A DNA stretch of 12,169 nt from CAJBLF01 sp964494005 (GCA_964494005.1 CAZBQE010000029.1:1-12169), one strand, 5' to 3'; counted from the first letter of the stretch, positions 1-7,662 are shown. The notes: generated from the letters alone by a model not told the origin. A program made the numbers and translations.

Positions 1-851
1 TTCTTCAACTCATCCAACACCTTCCCAAACGAAGCAAACTGATGCTCCTCTACCAAGACCTTCTTATATTTCGCAAAATCCAAATCCAACTTGAAAGAAT
101 CCAAATCTGACTGCTGGACATCATCCACCTGTTTCAACTCGATAAGCGCCCTGCTGGTGTACGCCTCTTCTTTCCCGTCAATCAACTTCTGCTTCACATC
201 TCCAGAGATTTCGTCGATATGCGCGTAGATATTATCTACAGTCTGGTACTTTTGGATCAAGTCAGACGCCTTCTTGGGTCAGATACCATTGACGCCCTTG
301 ATATTGTCAGCGCTATCGCCGATCAAGGCAAGATATTCCAAAATATGCTTTGGTTCGAATCCATATTCCTTGATAAACAACTCTGTCGTCGTCGTGACTC
401 CCTTCATCGCATCGATACAAAACACATTTTCTGCCAATAATTGCTTCAGATCCTTATCAGACGAATAGATATCTATCTGTACATCTCTATCTTGCCCATA
501 CTTCTTCGCCAAGGTATAGATGATATCATCAGCTTCGTAGGTCGGAACTATGATATTTGGTATAGACAACTTCTCGACAATGTCTTGTGTCCAGGGAATT
601 TGATTTTTGAAATCATCATCCATTTTTTTACGATTTGCTTTGTACTCTGGATATTCCTGATGTCTCAAGGTTTTTACCGGTGAATCTCGAGTAATCACAA
701 AGTAATCAGGTTTCTCCTGGAAAATCTTAAAAAGCATACGAAAAAAACCATAGACAACATTTACATTATGTCCATCTTTATCCACCATAGGTGGAAACGC
801 ATAATAAGCCCTATACAAAAAGCTTGATCAATCTATCAAAAAAAACTTCAC
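1..851 (-). CDS. polA: 5'-3' exonuclease domain of DNA polymerase I (or stand-alone homologue), 3' end outside window
   Basis: This is a structure-specific 5' nuclease that removes RNA primers and flaps. The 283 visible codons match the Pol I N-terminal domain in order: the start MKFFLIDGSSFLYRAYYAF, TRDSPVKTLRHQEYPEYKAN with an acidic residue near 56, EADD at 106-109, SSDKD at 130-134, GDSADN at 178-183, then the helix-hairpin-helix NGIGPKKA near 188-195. Gly8 and Gly191 are TGA codons (828-830 and 279-281); both are glycine in the family, so TGA is read as Gly. The chosen start is GTG at 849-851. An in-frame TAA lies directly upstream, and starting later at TTG 816-818 would cut off the metal-binding Asp7. 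The gene runs off the left edge, so a fused polymerase domain cannot be confirmed. A period-7 repeat begins about 9 bases upstream of the start. Confidence 0.88.
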
Positions 852-859
852 TTAAATTA

Positions 860-887
860 ATTAATAATTAAAAATTGAGAATTGAGA
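860..887. repeat. Period-7 repeat array, left flank of four-helix-bundle gene
   Basis: Four consecutive 7-base units lie here: ATTAATA, ATTAAAA, then ATTGAGA twice. The array starts 9 bases from the GTG start of the exonuclease gene. It is roughly the inverted counterpart of the array at 1355-1382, so the two bracket the four-helix-bundle gene. Confidence 0.7.
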
Positions 888-987
888 ATATACTTGAATA
901 CGAAAAACAAATACCTAAAATTTATAGGTAATTAAGGTATCGTTTCAACATCTTTTACGAGGATATTTTTATATTATATATGAACAA

Positions 988-1354
988 ATGGAGAAGAACA
1001 AAAATGTTATTTTAGAAAAAAGTTTTGATTTCGGACTTAAAGCTATACATCTTTACAAAAAATTAACAGAAAACAAAGAATTCATTATTTCTAAACAGTT
1101 ATTAAGATCAGGAACAAGCGTTTGAGCAAATCTTATAGAATCTAATTCCTGAGAATCTAAAAGAGACTTTTTACATAAAATAAATATTTCTCTCAAAGAA
1201 GCTCAAGAAACCTTATTATCGATTACAGCTTTTAGAAAGAAGTAAACTTGTAAATATTAATTATAAAGAGTATATAGACAGTATAAATGAGATAATAGCT
1301 ATTCTTACAAAAATTATAAAAACTACAAAAATCAATCTTGCTGCAGGAAAATAA
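988..1354 (+). pseudogene. Four helix bundle protein (S23/IVS family), single-base frameshift
   Basis: From ATG 988 the product contains the family signature: EKSFDFGLKAI near the start, SKQLLRSGTSVGANLIES in the middle, then FLHKINISLKEAQETL. Two glycines (SVGAN and SNSGES) are TGA codons. The reading frame then stops at TAA 1243-1245 after 85 codons. In the next frame the expected C-terminus follows (YRLQLLERSKLVN, then a long helix) and ends at TAA 1352-1354. One extra T in the TTATTAT run around 1213-1218 explains the shift; deleting it restores about 121 residues. Family members are small antiparallel helical bundles, best known from 23S rRNA intervening sequences; their cellular role is poorly known. 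Period-7 arrays flank the gene on both sides, suggesting a cassette inserted between two divergent housekeeping genes. A sequencing error is an equally good explanation of the shift. Confidence 0.8.
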
Positions 1355-1382
1355 TTTTCAATTTTTAATTTTCAATTCTCAA
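1355..1382. repeat. Period-7 repeat array, right flank of four-helix-bundle gene
   Basis: Four 7-base units follow the stop codon directly: TTTTCAA, TTTTTAA, TTTTCAA and TTCTCAA. The array ends 4 bases before the ATG of tsaE. On the opposite strand its units (TTGAGAA, TTGAAAA) resemble the array at 860-887, so the pair is an imperfect inverted repeat. Confidence 0.7.
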
Positions 1383-1386
1383 TTTT

Positions 1387-1809
1387 ATGAAAATAACTTC
1401 TCCACAAGAAATGCTACAATACGGAAAAGAGCTCGCCAAAGAGCACAAAATTTTGCTCATACACGGAGAACTCGGAGCAGGAAAAACTCTTTTAACGAAA
1501 TGATTCGCAAAAGGACTCTGACTGAACGAACATCACGTCCAAAGCCCTACCTACGCCTACCTCAATATCTACGGAAACAAACTTCTTCACATCGATATGT
1601 ATAGAATCAATCATTATGAGGAATTAATAGAAAAAGGAATCATTGATCAGATCAACGAATACGAGCACATCGTCATCGAACGACCAAAATTCATCGACAA
1701 GCTGCCAGTCAAAAATTGAATTATCATCAAAATAGAGAAAATTTCAGAAACAGAGAGAAGCATTAGTACCCACCCGGGTGCGAACAAAAAAAAGCAGCTT
1801 AACAACTAA
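1387..1809 (+). CDS. tsaE: tRNA threonylcarbamoyladenosine biosynthesis protein TsaE
   Basis: TsaE is the cytosolic P-loop ATPase that acts with TsaB, TsaD and TsaC to make t6A37 on ANN-decoding tRNAs. The 140-residue product is the usual family length. It has Walker A GELGAGKT at 27-34, switch-like SPTYAYLN at 53-60, HIDMYR at 68-73 and an acidic ELIEKGIID stretch. Gly39, Gly45 and Gly111 are TGA; the first two match KGFAKGLG of other TsaE proteins. The common EWP motif reads ERP (98-100) here, a possible local divergence. ATG 1387 is the only sensible start, and it has no Shine-Dalgarno sequence because the period-7 array runs up to it. The lysine-rich last residues are encoded by the A-run of a converging terminator, and the stop lies inside that terminator's stem. 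Confidence 0.9.
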
Positions 1810-1815
1810 GCTACT
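1786..1815 (-). terminator. Rho-independent terminator of the surface-protein gene (also ends tsaE)
   Basis: The stem is AGCAGCTTA (1793-1801) against TAAGCTACT (1807-1815), with a 5-base loop. On the minus strand the only irregular pair is a G-U wobble and the stem is followed by a T run (1792-1786). On the plus strand that pair becomes a C-A mismatch with only a weak T tract. The main direction is therefore minus. Confidence 0.75.
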
Positions 1816-1856
1816 TTAGTTTTGTACCCTGATAAAAAGTCTACTTCTATTTCTAT

Positions 1857-1905
1857 AAATTTCAAATTCTAAATTCTAAATTTCAAATTCTAAATTTCAA
1901 ATTTA
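1857..1905. repeat. Period-7 repeat array in the 3' end of the surface-protein gene
   Basis: Seven consecutive 7-base units made of AAATTTC and AAATTCT, ending with AAATTTA. The last unit overlaps the TAA stop (1903-1905) of the minus-strand surface-protein gene. The rest lies between that stop and its terminator. Confidence 0.8.
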
Positions 1906-3943
1906 TTCTATCGTTATATCATACCTCTCAAGCATCTGCGTAAACTGATTGATATGATAATTAGATAAGTTCTGCTTACAAGCATTATCATCATCCCTGA
2001 TAAGCTTCAAAATAACCAAGAAGCTATCAAATTTTTTCGTAATCTCTTCAATATCGGATTTTGAAATCTTATAGTTCGATTTTACCTCATCAAGCACAAA
2101 CAACGTAAATGCATTTACCAAAGTCTTCACTTGTGACTTCTTAAAATCCGGCATCTGCAACATAAAGCTGCTGCGTCTGATTTCAAGCTCCACCGGCGTA
2201 TAATTGATCGATTCCTTACATGCATTAAATTTTTCTATTTCCTCTCTAAGTATATTAGCAAGTGTCGCTATACTTCCGCTCAATACTTCTTCATCTACAA
2301 CAGAAACAAAGGTAATGTTGGAAATAATCTGTCCTAAACTCGTCTGCATCACATCTCAAGTAAAATCAATACCATTGCCTGCTTGGTCAACAATATGCAA
2401 AGTATAATTATACAACTGATCAAGTTCTATTCAACTAAAATCAAGCTGCTGGGCAGTCAAATACAAAGCAGTACCACCGCTAACATAGTCGCTTTCACTT
2501 TCTTCCCAATAAGTAAATTCTGCTTTCACTGGTTCAGTAGCAGTAAAGTTCAAAAGAAGTCCATGATCACTTCCTGTAAACACAAATCCTGTCGCTTCAG
2601 GTAAGGTATAATCAAAGACTATCTGTGAAGTATATACCAACGCTCACGTATTACCAGCAGCATCACTTCGATCAAGATGCACGACCAATGGTCATTCAGT
2701 ATACAAAGAATTTAAGGTCCAAGTATACCTATAGGTCAAACCAGAAATAGTGGTAGTTGTAGGTACTTTACCCGATCATAAAGTTACCGTCACTCATTCA
2801 TCCAATACTTCGCTCGCCATAAATGACAAAGTCACTCCCCCGCTGATATTTACATATCCTGTATCTGAATTATTCAAAGTCAAAATCACACCCGTCAATA
2901 TAGGAATTTCATTATCTATAGTAAACGGTCATGTTTCACAAAGAACAGTTTCATCAACATTCAATAATCTTATTACATATCCCGTATACAAACGTGAATA
3001 ATTTCCTGTATATTGTCCTGTATATAAATAATAATCCTCTCCACTCATATTTGTTCCAATAATATGATAGAATCCAGATTGTTGAAAATTATACAACGGT
3101 TTCGAATCAAAGACATAATTTGTTGTACTGGAATCAAGTCCTGTAAGGGTTATCCATTGTTCATTATGATCGCGAAGCTGTAAAATTACTCAAGAAGTTG
3201 AACATCCACTATAATTCCATGAAATTTCAAATATATCTCTGACCTGATTTCACGACAAAGGCTCCATCCACACCACCGTTCCACTTGTACAGATATCTTC
3301 TCATTCATCATTTTCTTCTCATTCATCATTTTCTTCTCATTCATCANNNNNNNNNNNNNNNNNNNNNNNNNNNNNNNNNNNNNNNNNNNNNNNNNNNNNN
3401 NNNNNNNNNNNNNNNNNNNNNNNNNNNNNNNNNNNNNNNNNNNNNNTCTTCTCATTCATCATTTTCTTCTCATTCATCATTTTCTTCTCATTCATCACAG
3501 ATAATCGTTCCTCCTGTCCAATATCATCACGTCATATAACATCACGTCGTATATGCTGGAATAAGTATTTGTCCTGTTAATACACATCAGCTTTCTGTTT
3601 CTTCTACTCGAACCTGATCAACAAGATCTCCAGATTCGTTGAGTGTACCTCATGTCCAATACCCAGGAATAGTTTCACAATCAATAAAATATCCACCTAT
3701 AAGTTCTTCCGGTACTTCATAACAACCAGTTTCATATTCTCCCGTATAATATTGTCCTGTTAGAGAACATCCTTCTTCAAGTTGTGCATTAGTAATGGTA
3801 TACTGAACAACTGTTATTCCTGTCAATAACAAAAAGAGTTTGAACAACGCAAATCCGCCGAATATTCAAAACAAATAATGCTGATGATGATCAGCGATAT
3901 GACCGGTAAGATGACGATGAGCGTGTTTGATAACGTTTCTCAT
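1903..3943 (-). CDS. Large membrane-anchored surface protein with acidic hexapeptide repeat; interrupted by assembly gap
   Basis: ATG 3943 opens a frame that stays open to TAA 1903-1905 once TGA is read as Gly: 646 codons are visible plus an unknown number in the N gap. The N-terminus is His-rich (KHAHRHLTGHIADHHQHY) and is followed by a hydrophobic segment (about residues 25-50), so it is probably membrane-anchored. Two Cys/Tyr/Gly modules follow (CSLTGQYYTGEYETGCY and CVLTGQ...TTGCYMTGGYWTGG). Next comes an acidic EENDEG repeat that runs into the gap. After the gap there are beta-rich, Ig-like stretches (for example SDAAGNTGALVYTSQIVFDY and VDQAGNGIDFTGD). The C-terminal 150 residues look helical. 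A role as an adhesin or envelope protein is inferred from architecture only; I do not recognise a named family. It has its own strong promoter and terminator. Confidence 0.75.
3296..3346 (-). repeat. 18-bp tandem repeat, side downstream of the gap
   Basis: Two full copies and 15 bases of a third copy of an 18-bp unit lie here. On the minus strand they encode EENDEG, with the Gly as TGA. The same 51 bases recur on the other side of the N gap. Confidence 0.9.
3347..3446. other. Assembly gap, 100 Ns
   Basis: Exactly 100 Ns are flanked on both sides by identical 51-base stretches of the 18-bp repeat. Joining the flanks in repeat phase needs 3+18k bases, which also keeps the reading frame. The 100 Ns would not keep it, so the length is a placeholder over a collapsed tandem array. 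Confidence 0.95.
3447..3497 (-). repeat. 18-bp tandem repeat, side upstream of the gap
   Basis: The same EENDEG-coding unit as at 3296-3346, in two full copies plus 15 bases, entering from the N-terminal part of the surface protein. Confidence 0.9.
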
Positions 3944-3991
3944 AATAATAATATAATAGATAAACAATCTTATGCCTTAAACTTTATAGTA

Positions 3992-4020
3992 ATTATACTC
4001 ATAACTATCAATTTTGTCAA
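3992..4020 (-). promoter_or_regulatory. Sigma70-type promoter of the surface-protein gene
   Basis: On the minus strand, TTGACA (4020-4015) and TATAAT (3997-3992) are 17 bases apart, a perfect consensus. The -10 is preceded by TGAG, as in the SLH gene promoter at 5571-5598. The predicted 5' leader is about 40 bases and has no Shine-Dalgarno sequence. Confidence 0.85.
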
Positions 4021-4061
4021 ATTTTAGAGAATCTATTTCCAAGTTCGGGAATTATATAGAT

Positions 4062-4101
4062 AAAATATCTAGAATTTCGAACCATCTATCTACCTACCAA
4101 C
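4062..4101. repeat. Dispersed intergenic repeat, copy 1
   Basis: A 19-base stretch (4062-4080, containing ATCTAGAATTTCGA) is identical to 7245-7263. The following CCATC...ACCAAC segment also matches with a 4-base length difference. Both copies are intergenic. The rest of the 333-base gene-free stretch 3944-4276 holds the promoter above, the hairpin at 4199-4220 and the period-8 array. Confidence 0.7.
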
Positions 4102-4198
4102 AAATCCATAACACACTCTTAAAACACAAATAGATAAACATTTTATATTACAAAAAAAATAACTGCATCTTCTACAATCACTTCTATATATAGTATAA

Positions 4199-4220
4199 CC
4201 CCGCATGTTTGCGGGGCTTT
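4199..4220. terminator. GC hairpin, probable terminator downstream of the SLH gene
   Basis: A perfect 6-bp stem CCCCGC (4199-4204) / GCGGGG (4211-4216) has a 6-base loop. The plus strand continues CTTTT and the minus strand GGTTATAC. The better T tract is on the plus strand, where no gene lies upstream, so it may simply be a bidirectional terminator for the minus-strand SLH gene that ends at 4277. Confidence 0.5.
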
Positions 4221-4225
4221 TATCA

Positions 4226-4276
4226 TTTCATCGTTTCATCGTTTATTCTTTTTGTCGTTTAAGCGTTTAAGCGTTC
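4226..4276. repeat. Period-8 repeat array abutting the SLH gene stop
   Basis: Six consecutive 8-base units: TTTCATCG twice, TTTATTCT, TTTTGTCG, then TTTAAGCG twice, followed by a partial unit. The array ends at the base before the stop codon (4277-4279) of the SLH protein gene. Confidence 0.8.
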
Positions 4277-5533
4277 TTACAACATGGAAAGCAATACTCT
4301 CAATTTCGTAAGCAAGGTCTCGTCATCAAATTCCTCCGTTGAATCAATTTCAGAAGAAATATTTGGTGATAATAAAAAGGTATCAACCAATAATTGTGCT
4401 AATTCTCCTCTCGTCATCTTTTCCTGATCAGCAAGCGTTGCATCATAAACAAATTCTACATGAGCCACTTTACCAACCATCTGATAGACAGCATGTTTAG
4501 AAACAAATGCATTAGGTTCAGCATAAAGTTGTCCCCTTTTACTCGTAATCAATTCATCAATCAATCCACGATCCGCTGCATACGCTAACTGTGGATAATA
4601 AGATTCGGTAGATACAACATCAGCGAATGTCGAAACATATGTACTAGGAAAAGAAAGAGATTGAGTACTCAAAAGCGAATTAACGAATATCATAGCAAAA
4701 TCATAATGACGAAGATAGTTATCAGGATAAAACGTAGATGATTGGGTAGAAACGATATCCAGACTCGCTAAAGTATTGATAGCGGTCGCATACGGATGAT
4801 CCACAATATCTGTAAAATAATAAGGAAGATTTATTGGCTCGGAAATAGCAAGATCCAAAGCAGGCAAATCAAAGAAACGAACAAGATAAAACACAGCTTC
4901 CGATCTAATGAGCTTATCATATGGATTACCATCAATCTGGATATCAGCATCTATGTCTAATGAACGCAATGCTTGTTGCATCATCCATTTCGTCATAATT
5001 CCGTCAGACGACAAACCTTCAACGGTTTCCATATCCAAAGAGCATCACTGACTTTTTTGATATAATTTTGCAAGTAATCCAGCAAAATCATCTCCACGAA
5101 AATAATTCTGTGGATAAAATTTTTGAGAAGCGCTTAACACACCATACGAAGCCAATCTATTGATATAACTTCTATACGGATCATTCTCAATATCAACAAA
5201 AAAATCCTGACCAATACTGGCAGGAATGACTCCTATTCCTTGACTAACATCAATAACACGATCGGCAGACCCATGAAAAGATTCTATAACTGTTGTTTTA
5301 CTACTAACCAAGGATTTAACTTCTTCAGTTATCCCAAAAAACCTTTCCTTCAATTTGGTTCGAAGGACAGAAAGCTCTTGAGTTCATTGCGTCGACACGA
5401 CAGGAGATTGAACTGTAGGTTCTATATTTCCCGGTGAGGTATTTGCTCGAGTCGGTAACGCACTCAAAACAACCAACATACCCAGGACTACAGTTGTACA
5501 CACTTTTGTTTTTGTTTTTGATGCTACACTCAT
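4277..5533 (-). CDS. Secreted S-layer homology (SLH) domain protein
   Basis: The 418-residue product starts at ATG 5533 with a signal peptide: basic KTKTK, then a hydrophobic core (VVLGMLVVLSAL), ending near ALPTRA at 25-30. Three stretches have the SLH pattern F.D...P....I..LA..G.......F.P.....R.D.A: about residues 111-160 (FFVDIENDPYRSYINRLASYG), 239-288 (YFTDIVDHPYATAINTLASL) and a weaker one at 300-355 (ADRGLI). A partial one ends with MTRGELAQLLVDTF. SLH modules usually hold proteins to the cell wall or envelope. Gly50 and Gly163 are TGA codons; reading them as stops would split the gene in three. It has a consensus promoter and stands alone. The partner polymer and exact role are unknown. 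Confidence 0.85.
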
Positions 5534-5570
5534 CAAATATAGTGTACAGAGGATAAATTTTCACAGACGT

Positions 5571-5598
5571 ATTATACTCAGAAATTCTAATTTGTCAA
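5571..5598 (-). promoter_or_regulatory. Sigma70-type promoter of the SLH gene
   Basis: On the minus strand, TTGACA (5598-5593) and TATAAT (5576-5571) are 16 bases apart. The bases before the -10 (TGAG) match the promoter of the surface-protein gene. The start codon lies about 30 bases downstream of the expected transcription start. Confidence 0.85.
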
Positions 5599-5751
5599 TA
5601 CAATTTATAAAAATACTGTTCCAGATTACAAATATCAGATTTTTTTATAGTAATTATAATAATAACTAAAAAAACGTCCGCCAGACTCGTGCTAGCCGAA
5701 ACAGAGCTAATCCAAAAATAAAACAATTAAGCAATATGAGCCGAAATGGGG

Positions 5752-5769
5752 CCCCGGAGTACTCCGGGG
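5752..5769. repeat. GC-rich perfect palindrome
   Basis: CCCCGGAGTACTCCGGGG is a loopless 18-base palindrome in otherwise AT-rich intergenic DNA upstream of the M16 gene. No T tract follows on either strand, so it is not an ordinary terminator. The surrounding gene-free stretch 5599-5979 also holds a partial copy of the 3983-4007 sequence (5644-5668) and hairpin element copy C. Confidence 0.55.
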
Positions 5770-5843
5770 TTTGAAGCAATTATCAAGCAAATCCTCTCAC
5801 GAAGTATTGGGCGAAGCCGTTTTGAGTCTGGCTTGAATTTTTT

Positions 5844-5899
5844 GGATACTTTGGCGCCTGCCCCGCACATAGTTGCGGAGGTCAAGTAAAAAAGTACCC
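5844..5899 (+). repeat. Hairpin element, copy C (with inserted inner hairpin)
   Basis: GGATACTTT (5844-5852) pairs with AAAGTACCC (5891-5899) with one A-C mismatch. An inner CCGC/GCGG hairpin (5863-5866 / 5875-5878) is inserted in the loop. The flanks, TTTTTT before and CTGCGGAGC after, match copy A at 7489-7518. It lies 81 bases upstream of the M16 start. Confidence 0.6.
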
Positions 5900-5979
5900 C
5901 TGCGGAGCATAAAAATATAATTGTAATAAAAAAGAAAATACGTATGTATACAAACACTTTATCACTTATTTCTCTAATT

Positions 5980-7203
5980 ATGAAATATACAATAGAAAAC
6001 ATTACAGGGATTGACGTTATTTTCGCTCCTATGCAAGATGCGAATTCCACTACAGTAGAAATTATGTGCAAAGCAGGAAGCATCTACGAAAATAGAAATA
6101 CCAACGGAATCAGCCATTTTCTCGAACACCTCTTCTTCAAAGGAGGAAAAAAATATCCTACCCCAAAATCCGTAGCAGAAGCCGTAGATAAGTTCTGAGG
6201 AGAATTTAATGCCTACACCGGCGAAGAATATGCAGGATATTACGTCAAATGCGCTCCAGAATTTATCAATCAAGCTATAGACGTCCTCGCTGATATGATG
6301 AATCATGCCAGATTCAATATTGAAGAAGTTGAAAGAGAAAAAGGCGTCGTCATCCAAGAATTAAAGATGTATGAAGACAATCCGATAGCTATGGCTATAG
6401 AAAAACGGCAAGAATATTATTTCGGAGACAATAGTCACGGACGACCTATCATAGGAACCGAAGCAAATATCGCAGGATTCAATCAACAAATACTCTTCGA
6501 TCACAAAACTGACCTTTATACCAAAGACAACCTCATCATTACCATTGCAGGAAATATCAAAGACAAAGAAACAATTATCAAGCAACTAGAACAGGAATTC
6601 ACTACCCTACCTGAGAAAAAAAGAATACAAAAACCTGAATTCATCCACGAATTTCCCCAAAATCACGTCGAATTCTACGAACAAAAAAACGAACAGACTC
6701 ATCTTGTCATCTCTGCACCTGGATTCAATGGAAACGACGAAAAAAAATATGCAGCAAATATATTAGCAACAATAATAGGAGGAAATATGTCCTCAAGACT
6801 TTTCCAAAATATCAGAGAAAAACAATGACTTTGTTACTATATCAAAGCAAGTCATATGACCCAAGAAGACACAGGAACATTCCTTATTAGAGCTGGAATA
6901 GACAAAAAAAGATTCGACTTTGGTGTAGAAAAAATCTATGAAGAGATAGAAAAAATTGCCAACGGCGATATTACTCAGGAAGAATTTGATAATGCTATTG
7001 GTTACAATGAAGGCCAAATCCAAATGGGAATAGAATCCTCTGACCAATTAGCAAGTTTCTTAGGAAATCAATATCTGATCTACAAAAAAGTAGAAACATT
7101 GGATGATATATTAAAAAAATACAAACGTTTAACGCTAAACGATATCAAAGACGTAGCAAAAAAACTCAGCAAAGAGCATCTCTACCTCTTCTATATAAAA
7201 TAA
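5980..7203 (+). CDS. M16 family zinc peptidase (processing-peptidase/pitrilysin type)
   Basis: The 407-residue product is a compact single-gene M16 peptidase. The inverted zinc motif HFLEH (His46, Glu49, His50) is followed 76 residues after His50 by Glu127 in GVVIQE, the HxxEHx76E arrangement of active members. The C-terminal half has the conserved SSRLFQNIREKQGLCYYI segment, which in the family contains substrate-binding Arg and Tyr residues. Gly73 and Gly283 are TGA; the second is the near-invariant Gly of REKxG. ATG 5980 is preferred because MKYTIENITGIDVIFAP aligns with the family start; an in-frame ATG at 5944 would add 12 mostly hydrophobic residues. There is no signal peptide from 5980, so it is likely cytosolic. 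No promoter or Shine-Dalgarno sequence is clear. Confidence 0.9.
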
Positions 7204-7244
7204 ACTTTATAAAAGAATACTATTCTAAATATAAATCATTTAAA

Positions 7245-7280
7245 AAAATATCTAGAATTTCGAGCCATCAATCTACCAAC
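7245..7280. repeat. Dispersed intergenic repeat, copy 2
   Basis: 19 bases (7245-7263) are identical to 4062-4080, and the following CCATC..ACCAAC part is 4 bases shorter than in copy 1. It lies just downstream of the M16 gene. Confidence 0.7.
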
Positions 7281-7303
7281 ATACACTGTAGTCCAATCGC
7301 GAC

Positions 7304-7343
7304 ATCCCGTGCATCCGTTTGTCGTAAGACAGGATGTAGGGAT
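7304..7343. ncRNA. GUAA-capped three-stem hairpin, possible structured RNA
   Basis: Nested perfect stems are ATCCC/GGGAT (7304-7308 / 7339-7343), CATCC/GGATG (7312-7316 / 7332-7336) and TGTC/GACA (7320-7323 / 7328-7331), closed by the GNRA-type loop GTAA. No reading frame covers it. Such a regular fold in AT-rich intergenic DNA suggests an RNA element, but no known family was recognised. The gene-free stretch 7204-7662 otherwise holds the repeat at 7245, the hairpins at 7404-7466, element copy A and a promoter. Confidence 0.4.
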
Positions 7344-7374
7344 ATGTAGATATATATGATATAAGGAAATATGT

Positions 7375-7398
7375 GATATTGCTCTGATGGCGAGATAG
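7375..7398 (+). repeat. Conserved segment accompanying hairpin element copy A
   Basis: GATATTGC...CTGATGGCGAGATAG here matches GATATTGC...CTACTGGCGAAAGATAG at 8016-8041. Each lies upstream of a copy of the covarying hairpin, so the repeated unit is longer than the hairpin alone. Confidence 0.6.
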
Positions 7399-7403
7399 AA
7401 TAA

Positions 7404-7436
7404 GACGCCGGGACTTCCAAAAAGAAGTCCAACGTC
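7404..7436 (+). terminator. Hairpin, possible terminator of an upstream transcript
   Basis: GGACTTC (7411-7417) pairs with GAAGTCC (7424-7430) over a CAAAAA loop, extended by GACG/CGTC (7404-7407 / 7433-7436). The T tract is short (GTTTCT). The GACG..GGGA layout resembles the terminator at 11469-11496. It could end M16 readthrough or a small RNA from 7290-7400. Confidence 0.45.
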
Positions 7437-7443
7437 GTTTCTA

Positions 7444-7466
7444 TATATAGGAATTATTCCTATATA
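7444..7466. repeat. Perfect inverted repeat, 11-bp arms
   Basis: TATATAGGAAT (7444-7454) and its exact complement (7456-7466) are separated by one base and followed by an A run. It lies between the 7404-7436 hairpin and element copy A. Operator and cruciform roles are both possible. Confidence 0.55.
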
Positions 7467-7488
7467 AAAAAAAGAGAAAGGCGTTTTT

Positions 7489-7518
7489 GGATACTTTTGC
7501 CGCCTAGCAAAAGTATCC
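7489..7518 (+). repeat. Hairpin element, copy A (12-bp stem)
   Basis: GGATACTTTTGC (7489-7500) pairs perfectly with GCAAAAGTATCC (7507-7518) around a CGCCTA loop. It is preceded by GGCGTTTTT and followed by CTAGCGGAGC. It is closely related to copies at 5844 and 8067. No T tract follows, so it is not an ordinary terminator. Confidence 0.8.
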
Positions 7519-7607
7519 CTAGCGGAGCGTTAAAATAATAATATGAATTTAACTTATATTAAATAGTGATGCACTTTGCTTGAAGTTTAACGTCAAATAA
7601 TATTCTA

Positions 7608-7635
7608 TTGACTTATTAAAAATAATATATATAAT
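7608..7635 (+). promoter_or_regulatory. Sigma70-type promoter of the small lipoprotein gene
   Basis: TTGACT (7608-7613) and TATAAT (7630-7635) are 16 bases apart. The ATG lies 27 bases after the -10, giving a leader of about 20 bases with no Shine-Dalgarno sequence. Confidence 0.8.
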
Positions 7636-7662
7636 CAACATGTAAATAAAAAATAAAAACTT

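Noticed and set aside
279..818. Exonuclease fragment ending at TGA as a truncated gene
   Set aside because: The family continues across the TGA with GPKKA and the rest of the domain in the same frame, so it is a glycine codon.
1771..1780. CACCCGGGTG palindrome within tsaE
   Set aside because: A 10-base palindrome inside a coding region; too short to interpret.
3285..3539. CRISPR array or plus-strand Ser/His repeat protein at the N gap
   Set aside because: The 18-bp units are contiguous with no spacers, and the minus frame gives EENDEG within a continuous gene.
4277..5564. Three separate small genes in the SLH region
   Set aside because: Two are joined by a TGA read as Gly. The frame of the third (5325-5564) is a shadow; the real frame starts at ATG 5533 with a signal peptide.
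5727..6357. Minus-strand frames over the M16 start
   Set aside because: They lie opposite a strongly conserved M16 N-terminus and the hairpin element, and do not resemble a known family.
6196..6828. Selenocysteine or pseudogene explanation for in-frame TGA
   Set aside because: Every TGA falls at a glycine position in many unrelated genes, which neither random decay nor Sec would produce.
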